From JBFAPK01 sp040676675 (GTDB lineage: Bacteria; Actinomycetota; Actinomycetes; Mycobacteriales; Micromonosporaceae), in assembly GCF_040676675.1 (NCBI RefSeq), contig NZ_JBFAPK010000023.1, positions 1 to 64,000 on the forward strand: a stretch of DNA of 64,000 bases, written 5' to 3'. The stretch's first letter is position 1. Every line of letters begins with the position of its first letter. This document shows positions 50,985 to 59,276 of this stretch, one piece after another. The position numbers and the translations under genes are program-made. The notes beneath the pieces are model-generated. The model was not told the DNA's origin, did no database searches, and saw nothing but the letters and a program-made list of their open reading frames with translations.

Positions 50985-52244
50985 ATGGATCCGCTGCTCC
51001 TCGCCCGTCTACAGTTCGCCACCACCACCTCGATCCACTTTCTCTTCGTGGTCGTCACGCTCGGACTGGTCACCCTGCTGGTCTACCTCCAGACGGCCTG
51101 GGTGATCACCAAGAAGCCCGCCTACGAGCGGCTCACCCGGTTCTGGGGCACGCTCTACGTGATCAACTACGTGCTCGGCATCGCCACCGGGATCGTGATG
51201 GAGTTCCAGTTCGGACTGAACTGGAGCGGCCTGTCGCGGTACGTCGGCAACGTCTTCGGCGCGCCGCTGGCCATCGAGACGCTGGTCGCCTTCTTCCTCG
51301 AATCCACGTTCCTCGGGATGTGGATCTTCGGCTGGCACCGGCTCCGGCGCGGCGTACACCTCGCGCTGCTCTGGGGCGTCGCGCTCACCGCGTACGCCTC
51401 CGCGTTCTGGGTGCTGGTGGCCAACGCGTTCCTCCAGAACCCGGTCGGGTACGAGGTGCGCGACGGCGTCGCCCACCTCACCGACTTCTCCGCCCTGCTC
51501 ACCAACCCGACCCTCGGCATGGCGTTCGGCCACGTCGTCTCCGCCGCGGTCCTGACCGGCGGGATGCTGATGGCCGCGGTCAGCGCCTGGCATCTGATCC
51601 GCCGTACCGCCGACTACGCCCTGTTCCGCACGTCGCTGCGGATCGGCCTGGTCACCGCGATGAGCGCCGTGATCTTCCTGCTCGGCTTCGGCTTCGCCCA
51701 GTTCGGGCCGGTCGGCGCGGTCCAACCGATCAAGTACAGCAACGACGCGGCGGCCAAGAGCGCCCTGATCGCCGACTGGACGGCGCGGTTCGGACCCGGC
51801 GACTACAACCCACCGCCGCTGGCCGGGGCCGCGCTCGGCTTCATGATCCTGATCGGGATGACCCTGGTCTGGGGAGTCTTCCTGCTCCCGCTCCTGTTCC
51901 GGGACTGGATCATCCGGCTCCGGTTCCCGCTCTACCTGATCCTGCTCGCGCTGCCGCTGCCCTTCGTCGCGGTGATCCTCGGCTGGATCGCCCGGGAGGT
52001 CGGCCGCCAGCCCTGGGCCGCGTACGGGCTGCTGAAGGTCTCCGACGCGGTCAGCCCGGTCGGCGGCGGGATGATGCTCGCCTCGCTGATCGGCTTCAGC
52101 CTCCTCGTCGGCGGCCTCGCCGTCGCCAACTGGGTGCTGCTCGCGCGGCACGCCCACCGGGGCGCGGACGACCTCGCCCTCGGCCGGCCGCCGGAGACCG
52201 ACGGCGCGCGGCCCGACCCCGTCCCCGAACCCGTCCTCGTCTGA
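50985..52244 (+). CDS. cydA: Cytochrome bd oxidase subunit I
   Basis: A 419-residue membrane subunit of the quinol-oxidising bd terminal oxidase. It starts MDPLLLARLQFATTTSIHF; His18 is the expected heme ligand. It carries GIATGIVMEFQFG and the Q-loop region is short, typical of actinobacterial CydA. About nine membrane helices. ATG at 50985 lies 5 bp after GGAGGG. First gene of cydABDC; BlaI-type boxes lie about 65-100 bp upstream. Confidence 0.95.
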   Translation: MDPLLLARLQFATTTSIHFLFVVVTLGLVTLLVYLQTAWVITKKPAYERLTRFWGTLYVINYVLGIATGIVMEFQFGLNWSGLSRYVGNVFGAPLAIETLVAFFLESTFLGMWIFGWHRLRRGVHLALLWGVALTAYASAFWVLVANAFLQNPVGYEVRDGVAHLTDFSALLTNPTLGMAFGHVVSAAVLTGGMLMAAVSAWHLIRRTADYALFRTSLRIGLVTAMSAVIFLLGFGFAQFGPVGAVQPIKYSNDAAAKSALIADWTARFGPGDYNPPPLAGAALGFMILIGMTLVWGVFLLPLLFRDWIIRLRFPLYLILLALPLPFVAVILGWIAREVGRQPWAAYGLLKVSDAVSPVGGGMMLASLIGFSLLVGGLAVANWVLLARHAHRGADDLALGRPPETDGARPDPVPEPVLV

Positions 52245-52259
52245 GCCGGAGGGAGATCC

Positions 52260-53267
52260 GTGGAGACCGTCTGGTACGCCCTGCTGGGCCTCTTCTTCGC
52301 CGCCTACCTCGTGCTCGGCGGCTACGACTACGGCGTCGGCCTGCTGCTCGCCCGCGATGCCGGGCCGGCCCAGCGGCGGGAGAGCCTCACCGCCCTCGGC
52401 CCGTTCTTCCTCGGCAACGAGGTCTGGCTCGTCGCCGCCGCCGGCATCCTCTTCGGCGCGTTTCCGATGCTGGAGGGCGAACTGCTCGCCGGCCTCTACC
52501 CGGCCGTGGTGCTCGCCCTCTTCGGCGTGATCGTGGTCACCGCCGCGGTGCAGCTGCGCAGCCGGCCCGCCTCCGACCGGGCCCGGGGCCGGTGGGACCG
52601 GCTGGTCACCGCCGGTGCCGCGCTCGCCGCCCTCGGCTGGGGCGCCGTGCTCGGCGGGCTGCTCCAGGGGGTGCCGCTGCACGCCGACGGTCACGTCGCC
52701 GGCGTCGGCCACGTCGCCACGCCCTTCGCGGCGGCCACGGCGCTGGCGACCGTCGCGCTGGTCGCCGTGCACGGCGCGAGCTTCCTCGCGCTGCGGCTGC
52801 CCGGTGAGGCCGCCGAACGGGCCGCGCGGACCGGGCGCCGGCTGGTGCCGGTCGCGCTCGCCACGCTCGCCGTCGCGGCCGTCGTGGGCGCGCTCTCCGC
52901 CCGGGTACGCGAGGCCGTGCAGCAGCCGTACCCGACCGTACTGCTGGTGGCGGTGCTGGCCGGGGCGCTGCTGGTCGCGGGCCGCGCGCTCGCCCGGCGG
53001 CGCCACGGGCTCGCCTTCACCGCCACCGCGCTGGCCCTGGCCGTGCCGGTGCTGCTGGTCGGCGCCGCCACCTGGCCGTACGCGCTGGTCTCCACCGTCG
53101 ACCCGGCGGCGAGCCTGACGGTGGCCGACGCGGCGGCGAGCGGGCCCACGCTGCGGCTGCTGAGCTGGCTGATGGCACCCCTGCTCCCCGCCCTACTAGG
53201 CTTCCAGGCGATGTGCTGGTGGGCGTTCCGCGGGCGGATCGACGGCAGGACGCCGGTGTACTGGTGA
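52260..53267 (+). CDS. cydB: Cytochrome bd oxidase subunit II
   Basis: A 335-residue membrane protein. The N-terminus TVWYALLGLFFAAYLVLGGYDYGVGLLL and FFLGNEVWLVAAAGILFGAFP are standard CydB motifs; about nine membrane helices. It partners CydA in the oxidase. GTG start 15 bp after cydA with GGAGGGAG upstream. Its stop overlaps the cydD start (GTGA). Confidence 0.95.
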   Translation: METVWYALLGLFFAAYLVLGGYDYGVGLLLARDAGPAQRRESLTALGPFFLGNEVWLVAAAGILFGAFPMLEGELLAGLYPAVVLALFGVIVVTAAVQLRSRPASDRARGRWDRLVTAGAALAALGWGAVLGGLLQGVPLHADGHVAGVGHVATPFAAATALATVALVAVHGASFLALRLPGEAAERAARTGRRLVPVALATLAVAAVVGALSARVREAVQQPYPTVLLVAVLAGALLVAGRALARRRHGLAFTATALALAVPVLLVGAATWPYALVSTVDPAASLTVADAAASGPTLRLLSWLMAPLLPALLGFQAMCWWAFRGRIDGRTPVYW

Positions 53268-54964
53268 ACCGCCGCCCGTTCGACCCGCGACTACCGCGGC
53301 GGGTCCCCGCGACCCGGCGTCACCTCGCCCTGCTCGGACTCCTCGGCGTGGCCACCGCCGCGCTGGTGGTCGCGCAGGCCACCGCCCTGGCCGCCCTGCT
53401 CACCGCCGCAGCCGGCGCCCGGCTGGACCGGCCCGCCCTGTACGCCTTCCTGGCGGCGGTGGCGGGCCGGGCACTGCTGCTCTGGGCCCAGGGCGCGGTG
53501 GCCGCGGCCAGCGCGGCGACGGTCAAGGCGGCGCTGCGTACCGAGCTGCTGGCGGCGGTCGGCCGGCGCGGGCCGGGCTGGCTCGCCGGCCAGCACGCCG
53601 GGCAGCTCGCCACGCTCGCCGGACGCGGGCTGGACGCGCTGGACGCCTACTTCACCGGGTATTTGCCGCAGCTGGTGCTCAGCGTGACCGTGCCGGTCGC
53701 GGTGCTGGCCCGGCTCGTCCTCGCGGACTGGAGCTCGGCGCTGATCATCGCGGTGACCCTGCCGCTGATCCCGGTCTTCGGCGCGCTGCTCGGCTGGCAG
53801 GCGCAGGCCGCGACCGAGCGGCAGTGGCGGCGGCTGACCCTGCTCGGCGGCCACTTCCTGGACATGGTGACCGGGCTGCCGACGCTGCGCGCGTTCGGTC
53901 GGGCCGGCGCGCAGGTCGAGGTGGTCCGCCGAATGGCCGACGGGCATCGGGTCGCCACCATGCGGACGCTGCGCATCGCCTTCCTCTCGGCGCTGGTGCT
54001 GGAGCTGGTCGCGACGCTGTCGGTGGCGCTGGTCGCCGTACCGGTCGGGCTGCGGCTGCTCGGGGGCGGCATCGCCCTGCAGACCGCGCTGCTCGTGCTC
54101 CTGCTCGCGCCGGAGGCGTATCTGCCGCTGCGCGCCGCCGGCAGCCGGTTCCACGCCAGCATGGAGGGGCTGGCCGCGCTGGACGAGGCGCTCACCGTGC
54201 TGGACGCCGCCCCGACGCCGGCGGCGCCCGCACCGCCGGCCGGCGCCGCGACCGGTACCGGTACGGGCGGGCCGGCCGGGGAGATCCGCTTCGAGTCGGT
54301 GACCGTCGAGTACGAGCGCACCACCGCGCTGCGGGACGTGACGCTCACCATCCGGCCCGGCGAGCACCTGGCGATCGTCGGGCCGAGCGGCGCCGGCAAG
54401 AGCACCCTGCTGGGGCTGCTGCTCGGCTTCGTCATCCCCACCTCGGGCCGGATCACCGTCGACGGCGTCGACCTCGCCACGCTCGACCCGGACGCCTGGC
54501 GGGCCGGGCTCGCCTGGGTACCGCAGCGGGCGCACCTCTTCGCGGCGTCGCTGGCCGACAACATCCGCCTGGGCGCGCCGGACGCCGAGGCGGAACGGGT
54601 CGGCGCCGCCGTCCGGGCCGCCGCGCTCGACGAGGTGCTCGCCCAGCTGCCCGACGGGCTCGACACGACGCTGGGCGAGCGCGGGCACGGGCTCTCCAGC
54701 GGGCAGCGCCAGCGGGTCGCCCTGGCCCGCGCCTTCCTCCGGGACGCGCCGCTGGTGCTGCTCGACGAGCCCACCGCCCGGCTCGACGGCGCCTCCGAGG
54801 CCGCCGTGCTGGCGGCCACCCGCCGGCTCGTCGCCGGGCGTACGGCGCTGCTCGTCGCGCACCGGCCGGCGCTGCTGGCCGACGCCGACCGCGTCCTGCG
54901 GATCGAGGACGGCCGGGTCACCGAGCTGGTACCGGCCGGCGGACGCGGGACGGTGCCGGCATGA
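53264..54964 (+). CDS. cydD: Thiol reductant ABC exporter subunit CydD
   Basis: A 566-residue half-transporter with six membrane helices and an ATPase domain. Walker A VGPSGAGKST near residue 375, signature LSSGQRQRVALARAF and Walker B LVLLDEPTARLD. With CydC it exports glutathione or cysteine-type thiols needed for bd oxidase assembly. The GTG start overlaps cydB; the stop overlaps cydC (ATGA). It is placed before cydC as usual. Confidence 0.94.
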   Translation: MNRRPFDPRLPRRVPATRRHLALLGLLGVATAALVVAQATALAALLTAAAGARLDRPALYAFLAAVAGRALLLWAQGAVAAASAATVKAALRTELLAAVGRRGPGWLAGQHAGQLATLAGRGLDALDAYFTGYLPQLVLSVTVPVAVLARLVLADWSSALIIAVTLPLIPVFGALLGWQAQAATERQWRRLTLLGGHFLDMVTGLPTLRAFGRAGAQVEVVRRMADGHRVATMRTLRIAFLSALVLELVATLSVALVAVPVGLRLLGGGIALQTALLVLLLAPEAYLPLRAAGSRFHASMEGLAALDEALTVLDAAPTPAAPAPPAGAATGTGTGGPAGEIRFESVTVEYERTTALRDVTLTIRPGEHLAIVGPSGAGKSTLLGLLLGFVIPTSGRITVDGVDLATLDPDAWRAGLAWVPQRAHLFAASLADNIRLGAPDAEAERVGAAVRAAALDEVLAQLPDGLDTTLGERGHGLSSGQRQRVALARAFLRDAPLVLLDEPTARLDGASEAAVLAATRRLVAGRTALLVAHRPALLADADRVLRIEDGRVTELVPAGGRGTVPA

Positions 54965-56898
54965 CCGGACCCGCCGCGCCGCGCGCCGAGCCGTCCCCGG
55001 TGCGCCCCGAACCGTCAGCCGCCCCGCGCACCGAGCCGCCCCCGGTGCGGCCAGGACCGCCCGCCGCGCCGGACCGGCCGCTCGCGGCCGAGCGCGCCGT
55101 GCTCCGGTTGGCCCGCCCGTACCTGAGCCGGCTACTCGGGGCAGGGCTGCTCGCGGCCGGCACCGAACTCGCCGGGCTGGCCCTGATGGCCACCGCCACC
55201 TGGCTGCTGATCACCGCCGCCGGGCAGCCCCCGCTGGACGTCCTCACGGTGGCGATCGTCGCGGTCCGGGCGCTGGCCATCGGCCGCGGCGTGCTCCGCT
55301 ACACGGAACGGCTCGCCGGGCACGACGCCACCCTGCGGATCATCACCGACGTACGGGCCGAGGTCTTCGCGCGGCTGGCGGCGCGCCGTACCGCCCCGCC
55401 CCGGCGCTCGGGCGACACCCTCAGCCGCCTGGTCTCCGACGTGGAGGCCGTCCAGGACCTGCTGCTGCGCGTGCTGGTGCCCGGCGCGGCGGCGGCCGTC
55501 GTGGGGCTGCTCGCCGTCGGCGGTACGGCCCTGGTGGCGCCCGCCGCGGCGGTGCCGCTCGCCGTCGGGCTGCTCCTCGCCGGCCTCGCCCTGCCGGCGG
55601 CGGCCACCGCCCTGACCCGGCGTACCGCCGACCGGGTCGCCCCGCTGCGCGGCGCGCTCGCCACCGACGCGGTCGACCTGACCCACGGCGCCGCCGACCT
55701 GGCCGCCTTCGGTGCCACGGGCGCCGCGCTGGCCCGTACGGCGGCCCGCTCGCGGGAACTCGCCGGGCTGGAGCGCCGGCTCGCCGCGGCCGGCTGGGCG
55801 ATCGACGGTGTCGGCGTACTCCTCGCCGGCGCGACCAGCGCCGCCGTGGTGACCACGGCGCTGCGGGCCGGCGTCGACGGGGTGCTGGTCGGGGTGCTCG
55901 GCGTCGGCACGCTCGCCGCCGTGGAGGCCGCCCTCGCCCTCGTCGGCGCGGCCCGGCAGTGGAGCCAGCTCCGGACCGGACTGCGGCGGGTCGCCGCGCT
56001 GCTTCCCGCCGGTCGGCACACCGAGGGGCACACGGGGGCGCCCAACGCGGCGCCGCCCGCGACCGGTGCCGCGGATCCCGACCGGAACCGGCCGAGCGTG
56101 CCGGCCCCCGCCGCGCCTGCCGACGGGCCGGTCGGGGGCGTGGGCGTGCGGCTCGACGCGGTGTGTGTGCGTTACCGGGCGGACACCCCGCCCGCGCTGG
56201 ACTCCGTGACCCTCGATTTGCCGGCCGGGCACCGGCTCGCCGTCGTCGGCCCCAGCGGCGCGGGCAAGAGCACCCTGCTGGGGGTCCTCACCGGCACGGT
56301 CCCGCCGGACCGGGGCGAGGTCACGATCGACGGGACACCGCCGCGGGCGTACCCGGAGCAGCGGCTGCCGCGGCTGGTCGGTGGACTGCTCGCCGAGGCG
56401 CACGTCTTCCACGCCTCGGTACGGGACAACCTGCTGCTCGGCCGGGCCGGGGCGAACGACGACGAGCTCGCCGGGGCGGCCGCGGCGGCCGGCCTGCTGG
56501 ACTGGGTACGGCGACAGCCGCACGGCTGGGACACGGTGGTGGGCGAGGACGGCGGGCAGCTCTCCGGCGGCCAGCGCCAGCGGCTCGCCCTGGCCCGGGC
56601 GCTGCTCGCCGCGCCGGCCGTACTGCTGCTGGACGAACCGACCGAGGGGCTCGACCCGGTCGCCGCCGACCGGGTGCTCGCGAGCGCCACCGCCGCCGCC
56701 GGGCCGGAGCACACCGTCGTACTGGTGACCCACCGGCTGCGCGGCCTCGACCGGTACGACGAGATCGTGGTCCTCGACGGCGGCCGGATCGTCCAGCGTG
56801 GCCGGCACGACGAACTGGTCGCCACCCCCGGCTGGTACCGCGACCAGTGGCTGCTCCAGGAGGCGGCCGAGCGGGGCTACCTCGCCATCGCGCCCTGA
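54961..56898 (+). CDS. cydC: Thiol reductant ABC exporter subunit CydC
   Basis: A 645-residue half-transporter, longer than usual because of a Pro/Arg-rich cytoplasmic N-terminus of about 45 residues. Six helices; Walker A VGPSGAGKST, signature LSGGQRQRLALARAL, Walker B VLLLDEPTEGLDP. It forms a heterodimer with CydD. The ATG overlaps cydD's stop. Three 17-bp tandem repeats begin directly after its stop. Confidence 0.94.
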   Translation: MTGPAAPRAEPSPVRPEPSAAPRTEPPPVRPGPPAAPDRPLAAERAVLRLARPYLSRLLGAGLLAAGTELAGLALMATATWLLITAAGQPPLDVLTVAIVAVRALAIGRGVLRYTERLAGHDATLRIITDVRAEVFARLAARRTAPPRRSGDTLSRLVSDVEAVQDLLLRVLVPGAAAAVVGLLAVGGTALVAPAAAVPLAVGLLLAGLALPAAATALTRRTADRVAPLRGALATDAVDLTHGAADLAAFGATGAALARTAARSRELAGLERRLAAAGWAIDGVGVLLAGATSAAVVTTALRAGVDGVLVGVLGVGTLAAVEAALALVGAARQWSQLRTGLRRVAALLPAGRHTEGHTGAPNAAPPATGAADPDRNRPSVPAPAAPADGPVGGVGVRLDAVCVRYRADTPPALDSVTLDLPAGHRLAVVGPSGAGKSTLLGVLTGTVPPDRGEVTIDGTPPRAYPEQRLPRLVGGLLAEAHVFHASVRDNLLLGRAGANDDELAGAAAAAGLLDWVRRQPHGWDTVVGEDGGQLSGGQRQRLALARALLAAPAVLLLDEPTEGLDPVAADRVLASATAAAGPEHTVVLVTHRLRGLDRYDEIVVLDGGRIVQRGRHDELVATPGWYRDQWLLQEAAERGYLAIAP

Positions 56899-56949
56899 GC
56901 GGATCTCCGGGTCGCGCGGATCTCCGGGTCGGGCGGATCTCCGGGTCGG
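56899..56949. repeat. Three tandem 17-bp repeats after cydC
   Basis: Units starting at 56899, 56916 and 56933 each read GCGGATCTCCGGGTCG plus one base (C or G). The array begins on the base after the cydC stop. No hairpin is obvious. Confidence 0.85.
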
Positions 56950-57002
56950 GTCAGGGTAGTTCCGGAGTCCGCCGGCCGGCCGGGGATGGCACCCTGGACG
57001 GC

Positions 57003-57701
57003 ATGCCCGCCCCGACCACCGTCGTGGACGACCACCTCCGTGCCCTCGGCGGCCGGTTGACCGGCCCCGGCCGGCGCCGGTCCGACCTGCTCAGGGAGGC
57101 ACGACACGGCCTGGAGGACGCCGTCTCGGCGTACCTGGCGGCCGGGCTGGACCCCGAGGCGGCCCAGCGGCGGGCGGTGGCCGAGTTCGGTACCCCGGCC
57201 GAGCTGGCCCCGGCCTACCAGGCCGAACTGGCCGCCGGAGCGCTGCGGTCGCTGGCCGCCCGGACCTCGCTGGTGAGTCTCCTGCTGGTGGCGAAGGCGG
57301 ACGTGATGTGGCGGGGCGCGCCCTGGACGGGGAGCCGACCCTCGACCGGTTACCTGCTGCTCGCCGCCGCGCTGGACCTGGTGTGGCTCGTCATCGGTCT
57401 GCTCGGCGTGCTCGGCTACGCGTGGTTGGTCTGGTCGACCCGAGGCGGCCGTACCGGCGCGGACCGGCCGGCCCGTACCGTCGGCCAGGTGCTCACCGCG
57501 GTGGTGGCGCTGGGCGCGCTCGGCGGGGTCGCCGTGTACGTCTGGTCGATGGGGCTCTGGTCGGCCGCGCGGGCCTGGCCGCCGATGCTGGTCGGCGGCG
57601 GGCTGACGGTGCTCGCCTTCGCCTGGATCGCCCACGCCGCCTGGTCCTGCCGCGCGAGCACCCGCGCGGTCGCCGCCGCCGAGCCCGCCGTCGCCGGCTG
57701 A
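57003..57701 (+). CDS. Permease-prefix-domain membrane protein
   Basis: A 232-residue protein. Residues 5-75 match permease prefix domain 1: VVDDHLRALGGRLTGPGRRR, then EARHGLEDAVSAYLAAGLDP and QRRAVAEFGTPAELAPAYQA. Three or four membrane helices follow. Such proteins commonly accompany a PadR regulator, which is encoded convergently here. Function unknown. CACCCT ends 7 bp before the ATG and there is no clear ribosome site. A 16-bp palindrome (57718-57733) separates it from the PadR gene. Confidence 0.82.
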   Translation: MPAPTTVVDDHLRALGGRLTGPGRRRSDLLREARHGLEDAVSAYLAAGLDPEAAQRRAVAEFGTPAELAPAYQAELAAGALRSLAARTSLVSLLLVAKADVMWRGAPWTGSRPSTGYLLLAAALDLVWLVIGLLGVLGYAWLVWSTRGGRTGADRPARTVGQVLTAVVALGALGGVAVYVWSMGLWSAARAWPPMLVGGGLTVLAFAWIAHAAWSCRASTRAVAAAEPAVAG

Positions 57702-57737
57702 CCGTGGGCAGCCGGCCCGGCGCGATCGCGCCGACGA

Positions 57738-58082
57738 TCAGGCGGGCGCCTGGGGCGAGGCCGAGGGCCCGCCGAGGAACCGTCCGACCGTCGAGCTGAA
57801 CTCCTGCCAGCTCGACCGCTCGCCCGTCAACGCCCGCTGCCCGGCACCGGTGAGGTGGTAGGTACGCCGTTCCCGGCCGTTGACCGTGCTCCAGCTGCTC
57901 TCGACGTAGCCGGCCCGCTCCAGCCGGCGCAGCGCCGGATAGATCGTGCCGGTGGGGAGGTTGAGCGTCCCGCCGCTGCGGTCCCGGAGCGCCTCGATGA
58001 TCGCGTAGCCGTGCAGCGGGCCGCCTTCGAGCACCGCGAGCAGGAGCGCGTCGAGGTGGCCGTGCAGCGCCTGCGCCTTCAT
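57738..58082 (-). CDS. PadR-family regulator
   Basis: A 114-residue winged-helix regulator: MKAQALHGHLDALLLAVLEG, GPLHGYAIIEALRDRSGG, GTIYPALRRLERAGYVESSW and GRERRTYHLTGAGQRAL. The helical tail is short, as in PadR subfamily 2. ATG at 58082; no ribosome site, but TAGGCT 8 bp upstream lies within a palindrome, so an autoregulated leaderless promoter is likely. Its target is probably the convergent permease-prefix gene. Confidence 0.92.
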   Translation of the reverse strand: MKAQALHGHLDALLLAVLEGGPLHGYAIIEALRDRSGGTLNLPTGTIYPALRRLERAGYVESSWSTVNGRERRTYHLTGAGQRALTGERSSWQEFSSTVGRFLGGPSASPQAPA

Positions 58083-58083
58083 A

Positions 58084-58098
58084 AGTAGAAAGCCTACT
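58084..58098. promoter_or_regulatory. Candidate operator of the small PadR regulator
   Basis: AGTAG-AAAGC-CTACT (58084-58098) is a perfect 5-bp-arm palindrome with N5, starting 1 bp upstream of the ATG and extending almost to TAAGTAG/CTACTAA. It overlaps the -10-like TAGGCT of the reverse strand. Confidence 0.6.
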
Positions 58099-58238
58099 AA
58101 TAAGCGCACCGAACTCCAACGGGGTGCGGGCATCGAACTCGCAGGAGAGCCGACTAGGGTATGTGCGCAGAGTCACCCGACCCGCCGTCGAGACGCCGGG
58201 CCGAGTGCCGCAAACCTGAGTTGCACACGGAGGTCAGT

Positions 58239-59213
58239 GTGGCCCGCCAGTCGTCCCAGCGCCCCGACGCAGACGAGCCCGAGACGGAGCTCGACGAGAC
58301 CGGTGGGCCCGCCGAGCCCGAGGCGGCGGATGCCGACCTCGAGGCCGACGCGTCGCCGGCCGAATCCGCGGACCGGACCCTGTGGGAAGAGGTCCGGATC
58401 GACCCCGTGGAGATCGCCCTCCCCGCCGGGACGGGCTTCACCCTGCGGGCGTACCGGCTCTCGAACGAGCTGACCCCGACCGACATCGGCGACCGCGAGG
58501 AGGACGACCCGTTCGCCGCGCGCGCCCGCGCCGCGGCGGAGGAGGACGAGGAGGTCGTCATCCTCGACGAGGAGTTCGCGGACGACTTCGGCGACGAGGA
58601 CGCGGCGGCCGACGCCGAGCGCGGGCGCCGCCGCCGGGACGGCGACGAGGACGGCGAGGAGACCGAGCCCGACGCCGAGGCGGAGGCCGAGGAAGAAGAA
58701 GAGGAAGAGGAAGAGGAGCCGGCGGCCGAGGAGGTGCCCGTCTTCCTCAGCCACCGCGGCAAGCTGCTGCTCTTCAAGAGCGCGGAGTCGCTGGTGGACT
58801 TCGTACGCTCCGACGCCCCGCACGACCTGGCGCAGCTCGACACCTGGGACGAGTTGGTCTCCCGGGTCCGCCCGGCCGACATCGCCCCGCTCGACGAGGA
58901 CTCCTACGAGCTCGACCTGGTCGTGGAGAATCTGCGCGGCGGGCACGACACCTGGGACCCGACGCTGTTGATCGAGGCCGGCGAGGTGGCCCGTGACCTC
59001 TCGTACGCCCTGCGGCTACCGTCCGTTCTGGACATGCTCTCCCCCGGCTCCAGCCTCGACGACCTGGACGAGGCGCTGCGGGCCTCGGTGGGCGGCGGCA
59101 TCGGCGGTTTCATGGGCCGCCGGCGGTTGAAAAAAATCGGGGCACAAACCGCAAGTCTCGGGTGGCGCACTATTGTCGGCAAGATCTCTGCCGCCGTGGA
59201 CTGGCGCGACTGA
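58239..59213 (+). CDS. Acidic conserved actinobacterial protein
   Basis: A 324-residue protein of unknown function. The first 165 residues are strongly acidic and partly low complexity (a run of Glu near residue 150). The ordered part, about 165-324, has VFLSHRGKLLLFKSAESLVD, TWDELVSRVRPADIAPL, YELDLVVENLRGGHDTWDP and DLSYALRLPSVLDML. GTG at 58239 follows GGAGG by 5 bp. The end is A+T richer than the rest, including a run of seven A at 59129-59135. It precedes the IS110-like protein and may be co-transcribed with it. Confidence 0.78.
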   Translation: MARQSSQRPDADEPETELDETGGPAEPEAADADLEADASPAESADRTLWEEVRIDPVEIALPAGTGFTLRAYRLSNELTPTDIGDREEDDPFAARARAAAEEDEEVVILDEEFADDFGDEDAAADAERGRRRRDGDEDGEETEPDAEAEAEEEEEEEEEEPAAEEVPVFLSHRGKLLLFKSAESLVDFVRSDAPHDLAQLDTWDELVSRVRPADIAPLDEDSYELDLVVENLRGGHDTWDPTLLIEAGEVARDLSYALRLPSVLDMLSPGSSLDDLDEALRASVGGGIGGFMGRRRLKKIGAQTASLGWRTIVGKISAAVDWRD

Positions 59214-59276
59214 CCCTCACCAGGGAGCATCAGTCTTTGGCGCGCACGACATGAGTCCCGGGAGGAGGACGACGCC

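Noticed and set aside
59129..59135. Run of seven A as a programmed frameshift site
   Set aside because: The frame continues normally through it to a plausible C-terminus and no alternative frame extends further with coding bias.
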